From Homalodisca vitripennis (taxonomy: Eukaryota > Arthropoda > Insecta > Hemiptera > Cicadellidae), in assembly GCF_021130785.1 (NCBI RefSeq), contig NC_060211.1, positions 121,407,001-121,471,000 on the forward strand: a stretch of DNA of 64,000 nt, in the 5' to 3' direction. How positions within the stretch are numbered: the stretch's first letter is position 1; every line of letters starts with the position of its first letter. Below the pieces are notes generated by a model, which saw only the letters and a list, made by a program, of their open reading frames with translations, had not been told where the DNA came from and made no database searches. Positions 11,815 to 21,457 of the stretch are shown here, one piece after another. The translations under genes and the position numbers were made by a program.

Positions 11815-11925
11815 TATGATAATAAAGTGTGGAAGTCAATAAAAACCTCGAGAGAAACGGCAACATTATATCAGAAGCTGCAGATGTGGCGTGGGGCTTG
11901 AATTATGCACTAGCTACTGAGTTTT
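11815..11925 (+). repeat. Dispersed repeat family A, copy 3
   Basis: GTGTGGAAGTCAATAAAAAC, then CATTATATCAGAAGCTGCAG and GGCTTGAATTATGCACTAG, match copies 1 and 2 in the same order. The homology fades after about 11925. Part of a short open frame (11829-12014) falls in it, but that frame is not shared by the other copies. Confidence 0.62.
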
Positions 11926-13751
11926 TAAATATAGGGGTCGCTCTCACTTTAGGATTAGTGTATGGCACTTTGAGACCAAATATTTTTTCCCACCTTTGGC
12001 TTAATATTAAATGACATTTATATATTCTATTCAGTAAACTGGAAAGATGGTACAACTGATGGATACTTAAAAAACAAAATATAACTGAAAATGGTTTTAA
12101 TAGACGGTGTAAAATTAAATATAGGAATACTCTTGGGTTTATACATTTCAAGTTTTAATATATCCTATTTATTTTTATTAACAATGCTTTAAAGTATCAT
12201 CAACTTATTTTCGTTAACTTTGCAGTAAGATTATTATTATTTAATAAATTACACATGGAAATGTTTACTGTGGGCACCGATTAAACGTTTTTTGGCATTT
12301 TAAAATTAAAATATTATTAGGGGTAGAGACTGGATGACATAATTTATGTATTTTACAAATCTTATAATATTTAAAGTTACATACAATAATTACCATCATA
12401 GGAAGGAAATATTTCCTTAGATCTATACAGTTTGTCTATAAAGTCTGCCGTTTAAACTTTCTACACTTTTGAAACAGATACAAAATTGGAGATATACATA
12501 AATGAACTGGAATACCATTAACATTTTGTTACAAACATGTTTTTGTAACTGGAATGGTTTTAGAGATATTAAATATTGTAAATCACATGAGAATACATTA
12601 CTAATATTTAAGTTGTCTTTAAATCAACCTAAGTCTATCGATTTAGGCGAAAGTACTATTTAATCCTATCTACTGAGAAAATCTTAATATTGTTCTTCTA
12701 TTGGGGAGCAAACTCTTACAGAGTTTTCTATTCTCATAGGAGTATATAATAAATAAAACTATTAAAACACACTTAGATTTAGAATCATTTTCTATAGTTG
12801 AAGGATGAGTTAAAGAATTATTGTTGAGGGATTTTTTCTAAAAATAGTAGATACACTGCATCTTGCAGGCTCTACTTCGACTATACTTCATGCTACATAA
12901 CTATTATCGTTGACCTGGTTCTGGTTATATTGTAGTTTCAGTATTGCTATGCTTTCTTTAAAGCAAACAAAACTTATGATGTCTTCGATAAAGAAAAAAA
13001 ATACATAAGTATAGAACTAGAAATGTTAGAGTAGATATCAAGAACAGAATCCTTTCTAACTACAAGTTACAGTGCCAAATATATATATTTAAAACTACAG
13101 ACAAAATATTTAAGTTATTTTAAACAGTTCAGAAACTGTAAATAATCTATACTTATTTAATATTTTAACTATCATGTAATTTTTATTACCATGTAAATGT
13201 TAATAAAAATATAAAAATACAATCATAATAGCATAAATTGTAACAGTATATAATGATAGAAAGGTGTTCCTCTTTGAAGATGGTTGACAAGATTATTGAA
13301 GAGTCGCGATTCTGCTTGGATAAATATAATTTAAGAAAATCATCAAAAATCTATAAGTGGATGTTTAACTAAACATAAATTCTCCGATAATGTCTAATTT
13401 TAATAATAAGAGAATTATTAGGTTCTAAAAGGTATTGTTTCGACATTATGGTGGCATCTTTTGTAGGTTCTTATTAGTTTATATTCTTTGTTAACTAATG
13501 TTCTCCATTTTTTACCTGTTAAAAAAATCATCTATAAACTGGCGTATTGCTGATAAACGAAGTCGAAGGTATTTTTTGGTTTTGTATTGTAAGTGTAGTG
13601 TAAATGAGATTTTAAACGAAAAAAACAAAAATCAACAAATTTGAAACAGCTAGAAAGTATTCATGTTATATAGCTTTAAAGTTTGATTTTATATTCCTGT
13701 GTTTTTCCGTGTTTATTATACCGGAAGTGTTCAAAAGATGTGGCCAACAAC
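11926..13751. other. AT-rich non-coding stretch, nothing recognised
   Basis: No protein-like frame, tandem repeat or RNA-like structure seen. A few A-runs occur in otherwise ordinary AT-rich sequence. Confidence 0.5.
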
Positions 13752-13955
13752 ACGAGTTTTTGTTAAGTCCACGTGATAAAGTACTGCTTACTTGAAACAC
13801 TCAATATACTAAAGTGGATCGACAAATTGTCTGTTCAACTCAATTACCTTGTTGAAGAACCAACTTCTTTCATTCATTCTCTATCCCTTCACAGTTTCTT
13901 TGTAATATTTTAACGACCTTACAAATAAATTGAGTTACACTTTTAATTGACAATT
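13752..13955. repeat. Dispersed repeat family B, copy 2
   Basis: Aligns with 5961-6165 in the same orientation with only scattered substitutions and small indels. Similarity begins at CACGAGTTTTTGTTAAGTCC and stops near 13955, where the flanks become unrelated. The abrupt left edge compared with copy 1 suggests that one copy is truncated or that this is an internal boundary of the element. Confidence 0.6.
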
Positions 13956-14149
13956 TCATTTTTTGAAGTTGTAATTGTGGCAGTAGTGTAATGGTTTGAA
14001 TTGTTTGCTTGAGTATACCAGTTTACTTAGTCAATTCCTACGTAACGTTTTGTAGAGAAAGTTGACGTGATTGTTCATATATCAACATATACTATACATG
14101 TCTATGTAATAACTAGGTAGGAGTATGCCACAACACGTGTCACACAAGA

Positions 14150-14815
14150 GGCTTCATTGAGGGCTTTCAAACTTCAAATCTATAGCTCATTTCATTCTCG
14201 AAATGTCCTGTGGGTAGATAAGAGAAAATATTTACATCCCCTCCATCGAAAGAGAAACTGTGTCAGCTTACTGAGTTATAGACTTCAATGACGCTCAGCA
14301 AAATTCCAAAGTTTGACATGCAAGATCATGTAACACATTCCTGTCTATGTAGAAGTTAGGTTTCACGCAAAATTTAACTTACCAGCGATATCTTACCACA
14401 TTTAAATACATTTTATAACAGGGTTCATGTAACAAAATTCTGATGAGCTGAGGAGGCTACTAAACGCAAGTGTGCGCTGAATTAAAATCTCGTAACTGAG
14501 TTTTAATATTGAATTTTCACTCTTATCCTTTTTACTCAATGAATAAATTTAGTTTGCTTCAAAATTTGTTTACTCTCCTTTTATGGTTTCCATCATGTTT
14601 TCCTATAAGACCAATAGAAAAAATATTCACTAAGGCTCAGCAAAATTTCATGGAGTGACATGCAATATCATTGAACTCAGTGTTGCTAATATATAACTGA
14701 AGCAAAATGCCAAGTCTACAGGTTAGTTCCTTTTCGAGATATCGTCCAGAGAGACAGACAGACGAATGGACAGACAGAAATTAAACCTTTACAGCCCGAG
14801 TTTAGACTACGTGAT
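14150..14815 (+). repeat. Dispersed repeat family C, long copy 1
   Basis: About 650 bases are collinear with 40765-41345. Shared landmarks: AATGTCCTG / GATGTCCTGCAG, AAAGAGAAA(C/T)TGTGT, GACGCT(C/T)AGCAAAA, CTGTCTATGTAGAA and its relative, GCAAAATTTAA, GATATCTTRCCA, then ATGAATAA and TTTAGTTTGCTT-type blocks. An internal part (GCTCAGCAAAAT ... GACATGCAA) recurs near 14635-14670, so the element contains a partial internal duplication. It ends with TTTTCGAGATATCG followed by a CAGACAGACAGAC-like tract at 14740-14785. A terminus with a short CAGA repeat suggests a non-autonomous transposable element. No coding frame is visible. Confidence 0.62.
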
Positions 14816-16239
14816 AGGATTTGTTATAGCTTGGGCAATAATAATAATGTATATGCAACATGTTAAGGGACTATTATTTGAACATTGAGGTTAAGCGAAC
14901 TGAGAAGTTTTTAAGTTGTCGCCAGGGTAATGTTTGTCAAAGTTTCTCCTTTTAAAAAAAGTCTTCTTTGCATTTTTAAATTTAATTATAAATACATAAA
15001 TTTTTGGCCTTGATATCATTTGAAATTGCACTGTTTTATACTATTAGACTGTATTAAGAAAGTGTAAACAAATTGCAATTCTTTGAAAAGTAAAACTTTA
15101 TCTATGTTTTTAATACTTGGAAGGTAGTGTCCGATATGTAGCACAAAATACTGCGTTATTAAACATGGTGAAATAATTTGCTCCAATATTTCTTAAATCT
15201 CACCAAATGGAACATTCAGCAGGATTTGAAAGTATCGATATAATTTTCAAATTTCCACTTCCTTGGCTTGTGCTAGCACTGAGAAGCAATTTTTTAAAGA
15301 AAAACTTCGACTACGATGTAAACAATCTGGTTCTTCTTAATCTCCTGGGAACGGTATCGACCGTCAGCCTCGCTAGTTCCTAGACTATTAGGAGAGATTG
15401 GAATAAAGTAGGGGAGGTGTAAATAAAGGTCTCACTCAGGCATGATAATGTGAGAGATAGCGAGGTAGCAGCACTATTGAAGCATAGTTTAAACCAAATA
15501 CATCTGGCAATACATAGAGCAAGTTTTGATTAAAAATTATTAATGACTTTATAAATATTGTTGTACTCCCATCATAATTATAAGCATATTTCATGGGCTT
15601 TATAAACGTATTTAATATAGGCTTTTTATTAATATTAAAAATGTCAAGTTTTGAACTTGAGATAGATTAAACAACTTAGCCATTTTAAGCTTTAGGTTGA
15701 AGTATCAATTAGTCGAATAAGTTATATGGCATTATTGTTTTAGTCATCAGACGATGCAATAAATTTCAAAACGATATTTAGATATAAAAGTATCTCCATG
15801 AATGCTTAATTTTGATTAATATTATTCATGACTGACATCTCCACTTTTTGGCATTGGTGAATGTTTATATTAATTTTATTAGAAAATTAAATTAGATATT
15901 ATTTTCGAAATAAAATATAATTAAGGATATATATGAAACATATAAAAGTATATTTGATAGTTTAATTGTGAACCCATTAAACATATTTTGAATATGAAAT
16001 GATACTTTTTATACTAATTGGTATTTTAAGCATATTATATAAGCAATGTTCATATTGCATTTCAATATTTTTATCTGATTTAACCCATCGTTATTCACAG
16101 ATTACATTTTCATCCACACCAAATACGTAGCACTTAGTATTTTATTAAGACATTTAATATTAGCTATTTGATCTTAATTGAGAAATTAACACACAGTACA
16201 AATAGCATAGACACTGCAAGTTACTTCTTTGTTTGAAGT
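14816..16239. other. AT-rich non-coding stretch
   Basis: Nothing recognised. Around 15320-15480 the composition is clearly more GC-rich than the flanks (TCTCCTGGGAACGG, GGGGAGGTG), but I can match it to no known element, and it has no counterpart elsewhere in the window. Confidence 0.5.
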
Positions 16240-16560
16240 TTGTTATTGATGATGGAGGGTTAGAAAGAAAACAGGCTTTCGGACATTTGATATAGTTTTT
16301 AGTTACAAAAGGTATTCCACTTTCGCCTGTACTGGTGTGATTCTCGAATTTCTTGACTTGTGCTCGTGACTTCCATTCTGTGCAGTGACAACGTCAGGAC
16401 TGGAATCCAAGCAGCTTTTGGTTATGTTTTAACCGTTTCCTTTTCCTTCTTTTCATCCTTCTGTCCTTTAGTTTTGTGTGTACTAATTCTTCCCCAACCT
16501 GACTAAGAGCATAGATTGCAATCCTCGAAACGTTGTTTTACAACGAAGAAAAATGTCAAA
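16240..16560. repeat. Dispersed repeat family D, internally inverted copy
   Basis: Two segments of family D lie head to head. Bases 16245-16325 run in the same sense as 29815-29895 and 56275-56360 (GTTATTGATGATGGAGGGTT ... GTTACAAAAGGTAT). Bases 16330-16550 match the continuation of the family in the reverse complement (CTCGTGACTTCCATTCTGTG, GGAATCCAAGCAGCTTTTGG, AACGTTGTTTTACAAC). So the copy is inverted at about 16326. Such 5' inversion is common in target-primed retrotransposition of LINEs and Penelope-like elements. Near 16512 the plus strand reads CTGACTA, about 22 bases, then CGAAACGTTGT. Confidence 0.6.
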
Positions 16561-19350
16561 CTCTAACATACTTACTAACTAACATAACTAACATAACTTA
16601 CTGTAAGTTAGTAATTGCACTTCTAAATAATTAGTTAATTTCATTCCACAAACACGTGGATTGGTTTAGAATCGGTCATAGGAGGATAAAAGTGCATTTA
16701 ATTCAGAGGGGTTTTCCATCTAGATCTCTAACAAATCCGTTTAACTAATAGTTGCCATTATTCAGCCTTTAAGTCTAATTTAGAGCTTAGTATGTCTTTG
16801 GTACTGATTTTTAACTCCCTTTCACTGATATAGTATTTAAAATTTCAACTTTATATTCAAAGCCAATAAACTTTGCACCGTTATAATTATCGTTTCATAA
16901 AAAATCGACCACAGATATAATATACTCCATAAGGAAACGCAAATTTATTCAATTGTACTATGTGAGGCACTTTTTTATAGAAACTTTGTTTTTTATGAAA
17001 ATGATCCTTTACTCCGCGGTCTCCTTTCCACCACGTCATTTTTTAAATTCGCAAATCTCTAGAATACACGTGATCGGAAATTTTTAATTTATTCTCTTAC
17101 TATTTTAGAGTCCTTTGAACAAATAGAGGATTTAGTAACGGTAAATGACTTAAAAAAGAATATGCTGAATATGATCCACAGTGAACTATCAACGAATATC
17201 TGACATTACCGATGTTTCTTAGAGTTTTTTTATGTTAGTTTAATATTTATTTGTTCTAAATGAAAACTTCTTTGAACGAAAATCTTATAGCCTTACTTAA
17301 AATAATTATATTATCTTCTTCGATTTTATTAGACCTAACAATATACGACAAGAAACAAAATGTCAATACCCTTCTCAGGCCCCTGAACGATGCCAGAAGT
17401 AGCGTCGGTCTCACTTGACATTTATTGGTTTTGTACTACCGACATGAATTGCTTAAGTCATACACATACACGTATTTTCTGGAGATTAATTGTTTGTAAA
17501 CTAAAACTTGCAATGAAGAAAGTATAATATTACAAAAGCTTATATTGGAAGTGTATGTAAAGGACTTATTATTAGTAATAACTTATTACTCTACTACATA
17601 GTCATAAAACACTACCTATTATTAGCATTTTATATATTTATGAAACCATATTTCCTTAGCAAAAGAACTACTTTGTTTCGAGAATGGTCAAGAAATGTTT
17701 TTGAATAAAATGACGTTGTTACTCAAGCTGCTGTAAGTTTGTAAACTCTCATATGAATTTAATAGTGTAGTTATGTTTCAATGAAGAGAAATTATGGAAA
17801 ATCCATTACGGCTGGACCAGCGTTTTACTAATTAAGTATTTTGATGGCCACATTTATTGCACAAGAAGGAAGTAATAATATGCTAGTTTTATGGACATGA
17901 AGTTGCATTTATACAAAGCTTTCCATATATGTATAATGCTTTTAATGTGAAACTAAAAATCTATTGCAAACATCTATTCGCTGGTGTCTTATTTTCAGTA
18001 TTCTAAGTGCAATGAAATACTAAAAATAAAAAAAATAGAAATAAACCTATTATTGACGGAGTAATTTGTTCATTCCTAAAGTTTACATAACTTGACTACA
18101 TGCCTGGACTCTATCAGGTTTTCAGCCCAAAGAGTTAACATAGAATATCAGAGTGCTATTGAGGTTCTCAGCGAATAGCCAAAAGCAATAAAATACAAAA
18201 ATTAATAGCAATAATAGCAATACAGGTATAACAACAGAATAGATGGCAGCTCTCAATTTGAGCCGTCACAGCAAATCTGCTCTACATCACTTATTTATTA
18301 TTCGATTTCAATCATTTTAGTGTCATTAGATTTATGATTTATAAAACTCCTCTTAAACTGTTATTGTTGCAATGCATGAGAAAAAGCTAGTTATTAAAGC
18401 ATTCAAAGGTCAAAAAATTTAATGACCGCCATTTTGAAAATAATTAAGAAATTTAATGATATTCTTTTCAGTAACTGGTCTTGTTATCATAAAAATGTGA
18501 GTAAAATTTGGTATAATTTAGTTTATTACTTTATTTTATTAAGTTATTAATATTTGATAAAAACGCATACTGACAGACATATGGGAAACTAAGAATCGGA
18601 GACCTATGTTCATTGTTCATACGGTAAACTATGTTTGTCTTGACCTGAGTAATAACGTGGTATACCTTTGTTAAGAGGGAGGCGGGACACTCTGTATATT
18701 GAACAAGAGAGAACTCAGATAAAAGCTATGCTATCACCACCTATGTAGTTCTACTAAATCCTACTAATGCTGGATAATGAGATAGAGACGTTAATGATCT
18801 GTAAGGTCTGATCATGCACTATAATCTCACAGGGGTCATCAATCTGTCTCTGTACAACTAGTTTACAGCATTACAGCTTTCCATTCTGCCCTTGTAGCTT
18901 AATATATGAAGCCCTCTAGCTGACTGATTATTATATGATTAATGTACTTTAAGAAAGTATATAAAAATTCGTCATAATTCTTTCATAAAGGTTTATGAAA
19001 AATAGTTTGTTTTCATAAAATATTTTGTAGCAAAACAGTAACCTTGTGTGCTCTGTGTTTTTGTTTCAGAAAAGAAATAAACGTGCCCTGAGACATTTTT
19101 AATACGTGAAAAATATGTCACGATTGAAATAAAATAGACACTAATATTTATTTTCCAAACATTAAATTTTATTGGCTAGCTTTAGCGAGGCATATTAGGC
19201 GTGGATCTGGACAAATTTTATTTATGTATGCCTCTCTGTCTATCCTTAGGTATTAACATTGAAATAAAACTACTTGGGATTTTGATTTAACTTAGATTAT
19301 TTGGGATTACAATTATATTGAGGAAATATGTGTGACATTACAGATTGTAA
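16561..19350. other. AT-rich non-coding stretch, nothing recognised
   Basis: No feature I can support over 2.8 kb. A short direct repeat of ACTAACATAACT-like units sits at 16575-16605, and a small GC-richer patch at 17370-17415 matches nothing else here. Confidence 0.5.
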
Positions 19351-19374
19351 AACACACACACACACATAAAAGAG

Positions 19375-19433
<59 letters not shown>
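19351..19433. repeat. Microsatellites (AC)n and (TA)n
   Basis: An (AC)n run at 19351-19366 is followed by an uninterrupted (TA)n at about 19379-19433. The latter can form cruciform or slipped structures. The YIYIYI-type open frame it creates is not a gene. Confidence 0.95.
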
Positions 19434-19436
<3 letters not shown>

Positions 19437-19438
19437 CC

Positions 19439-19480
19439 GGCGGAGCAAGTATTTTTTGCGATTCATTGTTTATTGAAATT
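19439..19480 (+). repeat. Dispersed short repeat family E, copy 1
   Basis: Forty-one bases starting GGCGGAGCAAGTA and ending TTTATTGAAAT match 62595-62635 with three substitutions. Both copies lie directly beside long (TA)n tracts, so they may be the conserved end of a transposon that targets TA-rich DNA, or a unit that expands together with them. Confidence 0.7.
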
Positions 19481-19516
19481 AAATTCGGCTATTGCCACTT
19501 ATACAAATTTAATGAA

Positions 19517-19520
<4 letters not shown>

Positions 19521-19566
<46 letters not shown>
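19521..19566. repeat. (TA)n microsatellite
   Basis: An uninterrupted TA run directly outside the left arm of the large inverted repeat. A short, imperfect TA-rich run also borders the right arm (about 21450-21472). Confidence 0.95.
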
Positions 19567-19567
<1 letters not shown>

Positions 19568-19569
19568 GC

Positions 19570-19968
19570 AGGATGTACAATTGGGTCCTCATATTCCAAA
19601 CTTATCCAATACATGAATCCGAATTGTTGACGTAAATTCTACATGTTCATTAATAACGTTCGAAAAAACATTGATATTAAATATATTAAATGCAAACAGA
19701 AAAAGGATTAATAGGACTAAAATTATCACAATGTTCATTGTTATGAGTAAGTGTAATCAGATAGAATATTATATAGATTAAATATTATTATTTGTTACAA
19801 TATATAATCTATGTTCACTTAAATTATGTCGTAAAAAAGTACTTACAAATAAAAATAAAGGAGGAAATTGTTATTTTTTATCAATTAGTAAAATTATTTT
19901 ATTGGATTGACCACTATTTTTAATTCTCAAGCAATTTTAATTCTAACTAGTTAGACAGGCCAACATAA

Positions 19969-19972
<4 letters not shown>
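19570..19972 (+). repeat. Large inverted repeat, left arm (about 400 bp)
   Basis: This arm is the reverse complement, at high identity by eye, of 20805-21457 once the 256 bases of an insertion and its target duplication are removed from the right arm (403 versus about 397 bases). The outer end is GGATGTACAATTGGGTCCTC and the inner end CAGGCCAACATAACTGT. The arms enclose about 830 bases. Total length is about 1.9 kb, bordered by TA-rich DNA. This fits a foldback-type or long-TIR non-autonomous DNA transposon, or a segmental inverted duplication. I see no transposase between the arms. Confidence 0.85.
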
Positions 19973-20043
<71 letters not shown>

Positions 20044-20080
20044 TGTGTGTGTATGTGAGAGAGAGAGAGAGAGAGAGAGA
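19973..20080. repeat. (TA)n followed by (TG) and (GA)n microsatellites
   Basis: A (TA)n run of nearly 70 bases (19973-20041) passes into a short TG-rich piece and then (GA)n at 20057-20080. It begins exactly at the inner edge of the left inverted-repeat arm. The right arm has no such tract, so it expanded after the arms formed. Confidence 0.95.
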
Positions 20081-20804
20081 ATTAGGATGTTTCCCCCGTC
20101 TAGAATCAGTATTGAAAACAGAAATTGTTACATACATGACTGATTGTATTTTCATCATCGAAAACACAATCCAAAAGACATCAGCTTCATAAGTTTATAT
20201 ATTGAACCTGGGTTGAAAAAGGACTTTGGTTTCAAAACGAATTGGTTACAGTTTCTTTCTTAACCCGGATAGTTGTGTCCTTCAACCATATTATCATTGT
20301 GATACATTCGAGTATATCTAGATATCTGATTGAATTTCATTACAAACTTTTATTCAACAATAATATTTACATTATTCGGTTGTCTTATGTACATAAATTA
20401 TTCCATATATTTAATAAGCTTGTATTGTATATGAATCCAGTTCTACTGCATAAACCAATGTAAGTTCCATCTCGGTGAAATGTATGTGAATGTATTTTTA
20501 CAACATGTCTGTGTATTTGAATACTGTTATCTTTTCGGCCGAATACACGCAGGACAGTCTCGTAGTCGTGTTTACATTTCGTTATCATAACCATAACCAT
20601 ATACTCATACTGAGCAAATACAGCGGTAAGTTTACAAGACGTTTCAGAATATTTTTCACACAAAACCGAGTGCAACAAAATCTCATCTAGATTAAATGTT
20701 ATGGTCGTGCCTATAGCTGATGTAACTAAAAGTGTTGAAAACAGTTTTACGATTGCTAATAATTTTGCCTTGGACTGAAATCAACTGTCCAATTATCAAA
20801 TAAA
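20081..20804. other. Interior of the large inverted repeat, no gene recognised
   Basis: About 720 bases of less extreme composition than the surroundings. Overlapping open frames of 66 to 97 codons exist on both strands (20242-20463, 20385-20678, 20490-20690), but their translations show no transposase motif (no DDE/DDD pattern, no helix-turn-helix). It may be captured DNA or a decayed internal region. Confidence 0.5.
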
Positions 20805-21457
20805 ACAGTTATGTTGGCCAGTCTAACTAGTTAGAATTAAAATTGCTTGAGAATTAAAAATAGTGGTCAATCCAATAAAATAATCAATTGATAAAAAATA
20901 ACAATTTCCTCCTTTATTTTTATTTGTAAGTACTTTTTACGACATAATTTAAGTGAACATAGATTATATATTGTAACAAATAGTAATATTTAAATCTATA
21001 TAATATTCTATCTGATTTAACTTACTCATAACAATGTAAATTGTGATAATTTTAATCCTATTAATCCTTGTTCTGTTTGCATTTAATATATTTAATATCA
21101 ATGTTTTTTCGAACGTTATTAATAAACATGTAGAATTTACGTCAACAATTCAGATCCATGTAGAATCTTGGAGCATTGGAAAAAAGGTTTATCGTACTAT
21201 CACTAGTATAAACAAATTCAACATTTTCCAATATATAATTTTTATTTTGTGCAAGGCCTTTCTTAATCAAAGATTCCATCATCAGGCTGATGGAATTTGT
21301 GAAGTGCCTGATGATGGAATCTTTGATTCAGAAAGGCCTTGCACAAAATAAAAATTATATATTGGAAAATGTTGAATTTGTTTATACTAGTGATAGTACG
21401 ATAATTCAGATCCATGTATTGGATAAGTTTGGAATATGAGGACCTAATTATACATAA
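20805..21457 (-). repeat. Large inverted repeat, right arm, interrupted by an insertion
   Basis: From ACAGTTATGTTGGCC at 20805 the sequence runs as the reverse complement of the left arm to 21162, resumes after the insertion, and ends near 21457. Differences from the left arm are sparse substitutions and one- to three-base indels, so the arms are fairly young or were homogenised. The break at 21163-21418 is exactly explained by one later insertion plus its 16-bp target duplication. Confidence 0.85.
21163..21402. mobile_element. 240-bp hairpin insertion with 16-bp target-site duplication
   Basis: The 16 bases AATTCAGATCCATGTA occur at 21147-21162 and again at 21403-21418. The left arm of the surrounding inverted repeat holds the site only once, so 21163-21402 is an insertion. 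It contains two 98-base arms (21190-21287 and 21306-21403) that are reverse complements with a single mismatch (21265 versus its partner) and an 18-base spacer. The first 27 bases lie outside the arms. The long, 16-bp duplication argues for target-primed or endonuclease-mediated integration, not a typical TA- or 8-bp-duplicating DNA transposon. On the plus strand the right arm has CTGATGA at 21308-21314, a stem-loop, then GAAA, as in the hammerhead core. A terminally inverted Penelope-like or retrozyme-like element is my best guess. Confidence 0.8.

Noticed and set aside
19332..20167. Open frames rich in alternating Tyr and Ile
   Set aside because: They are translations of (TA)n microsatellites.
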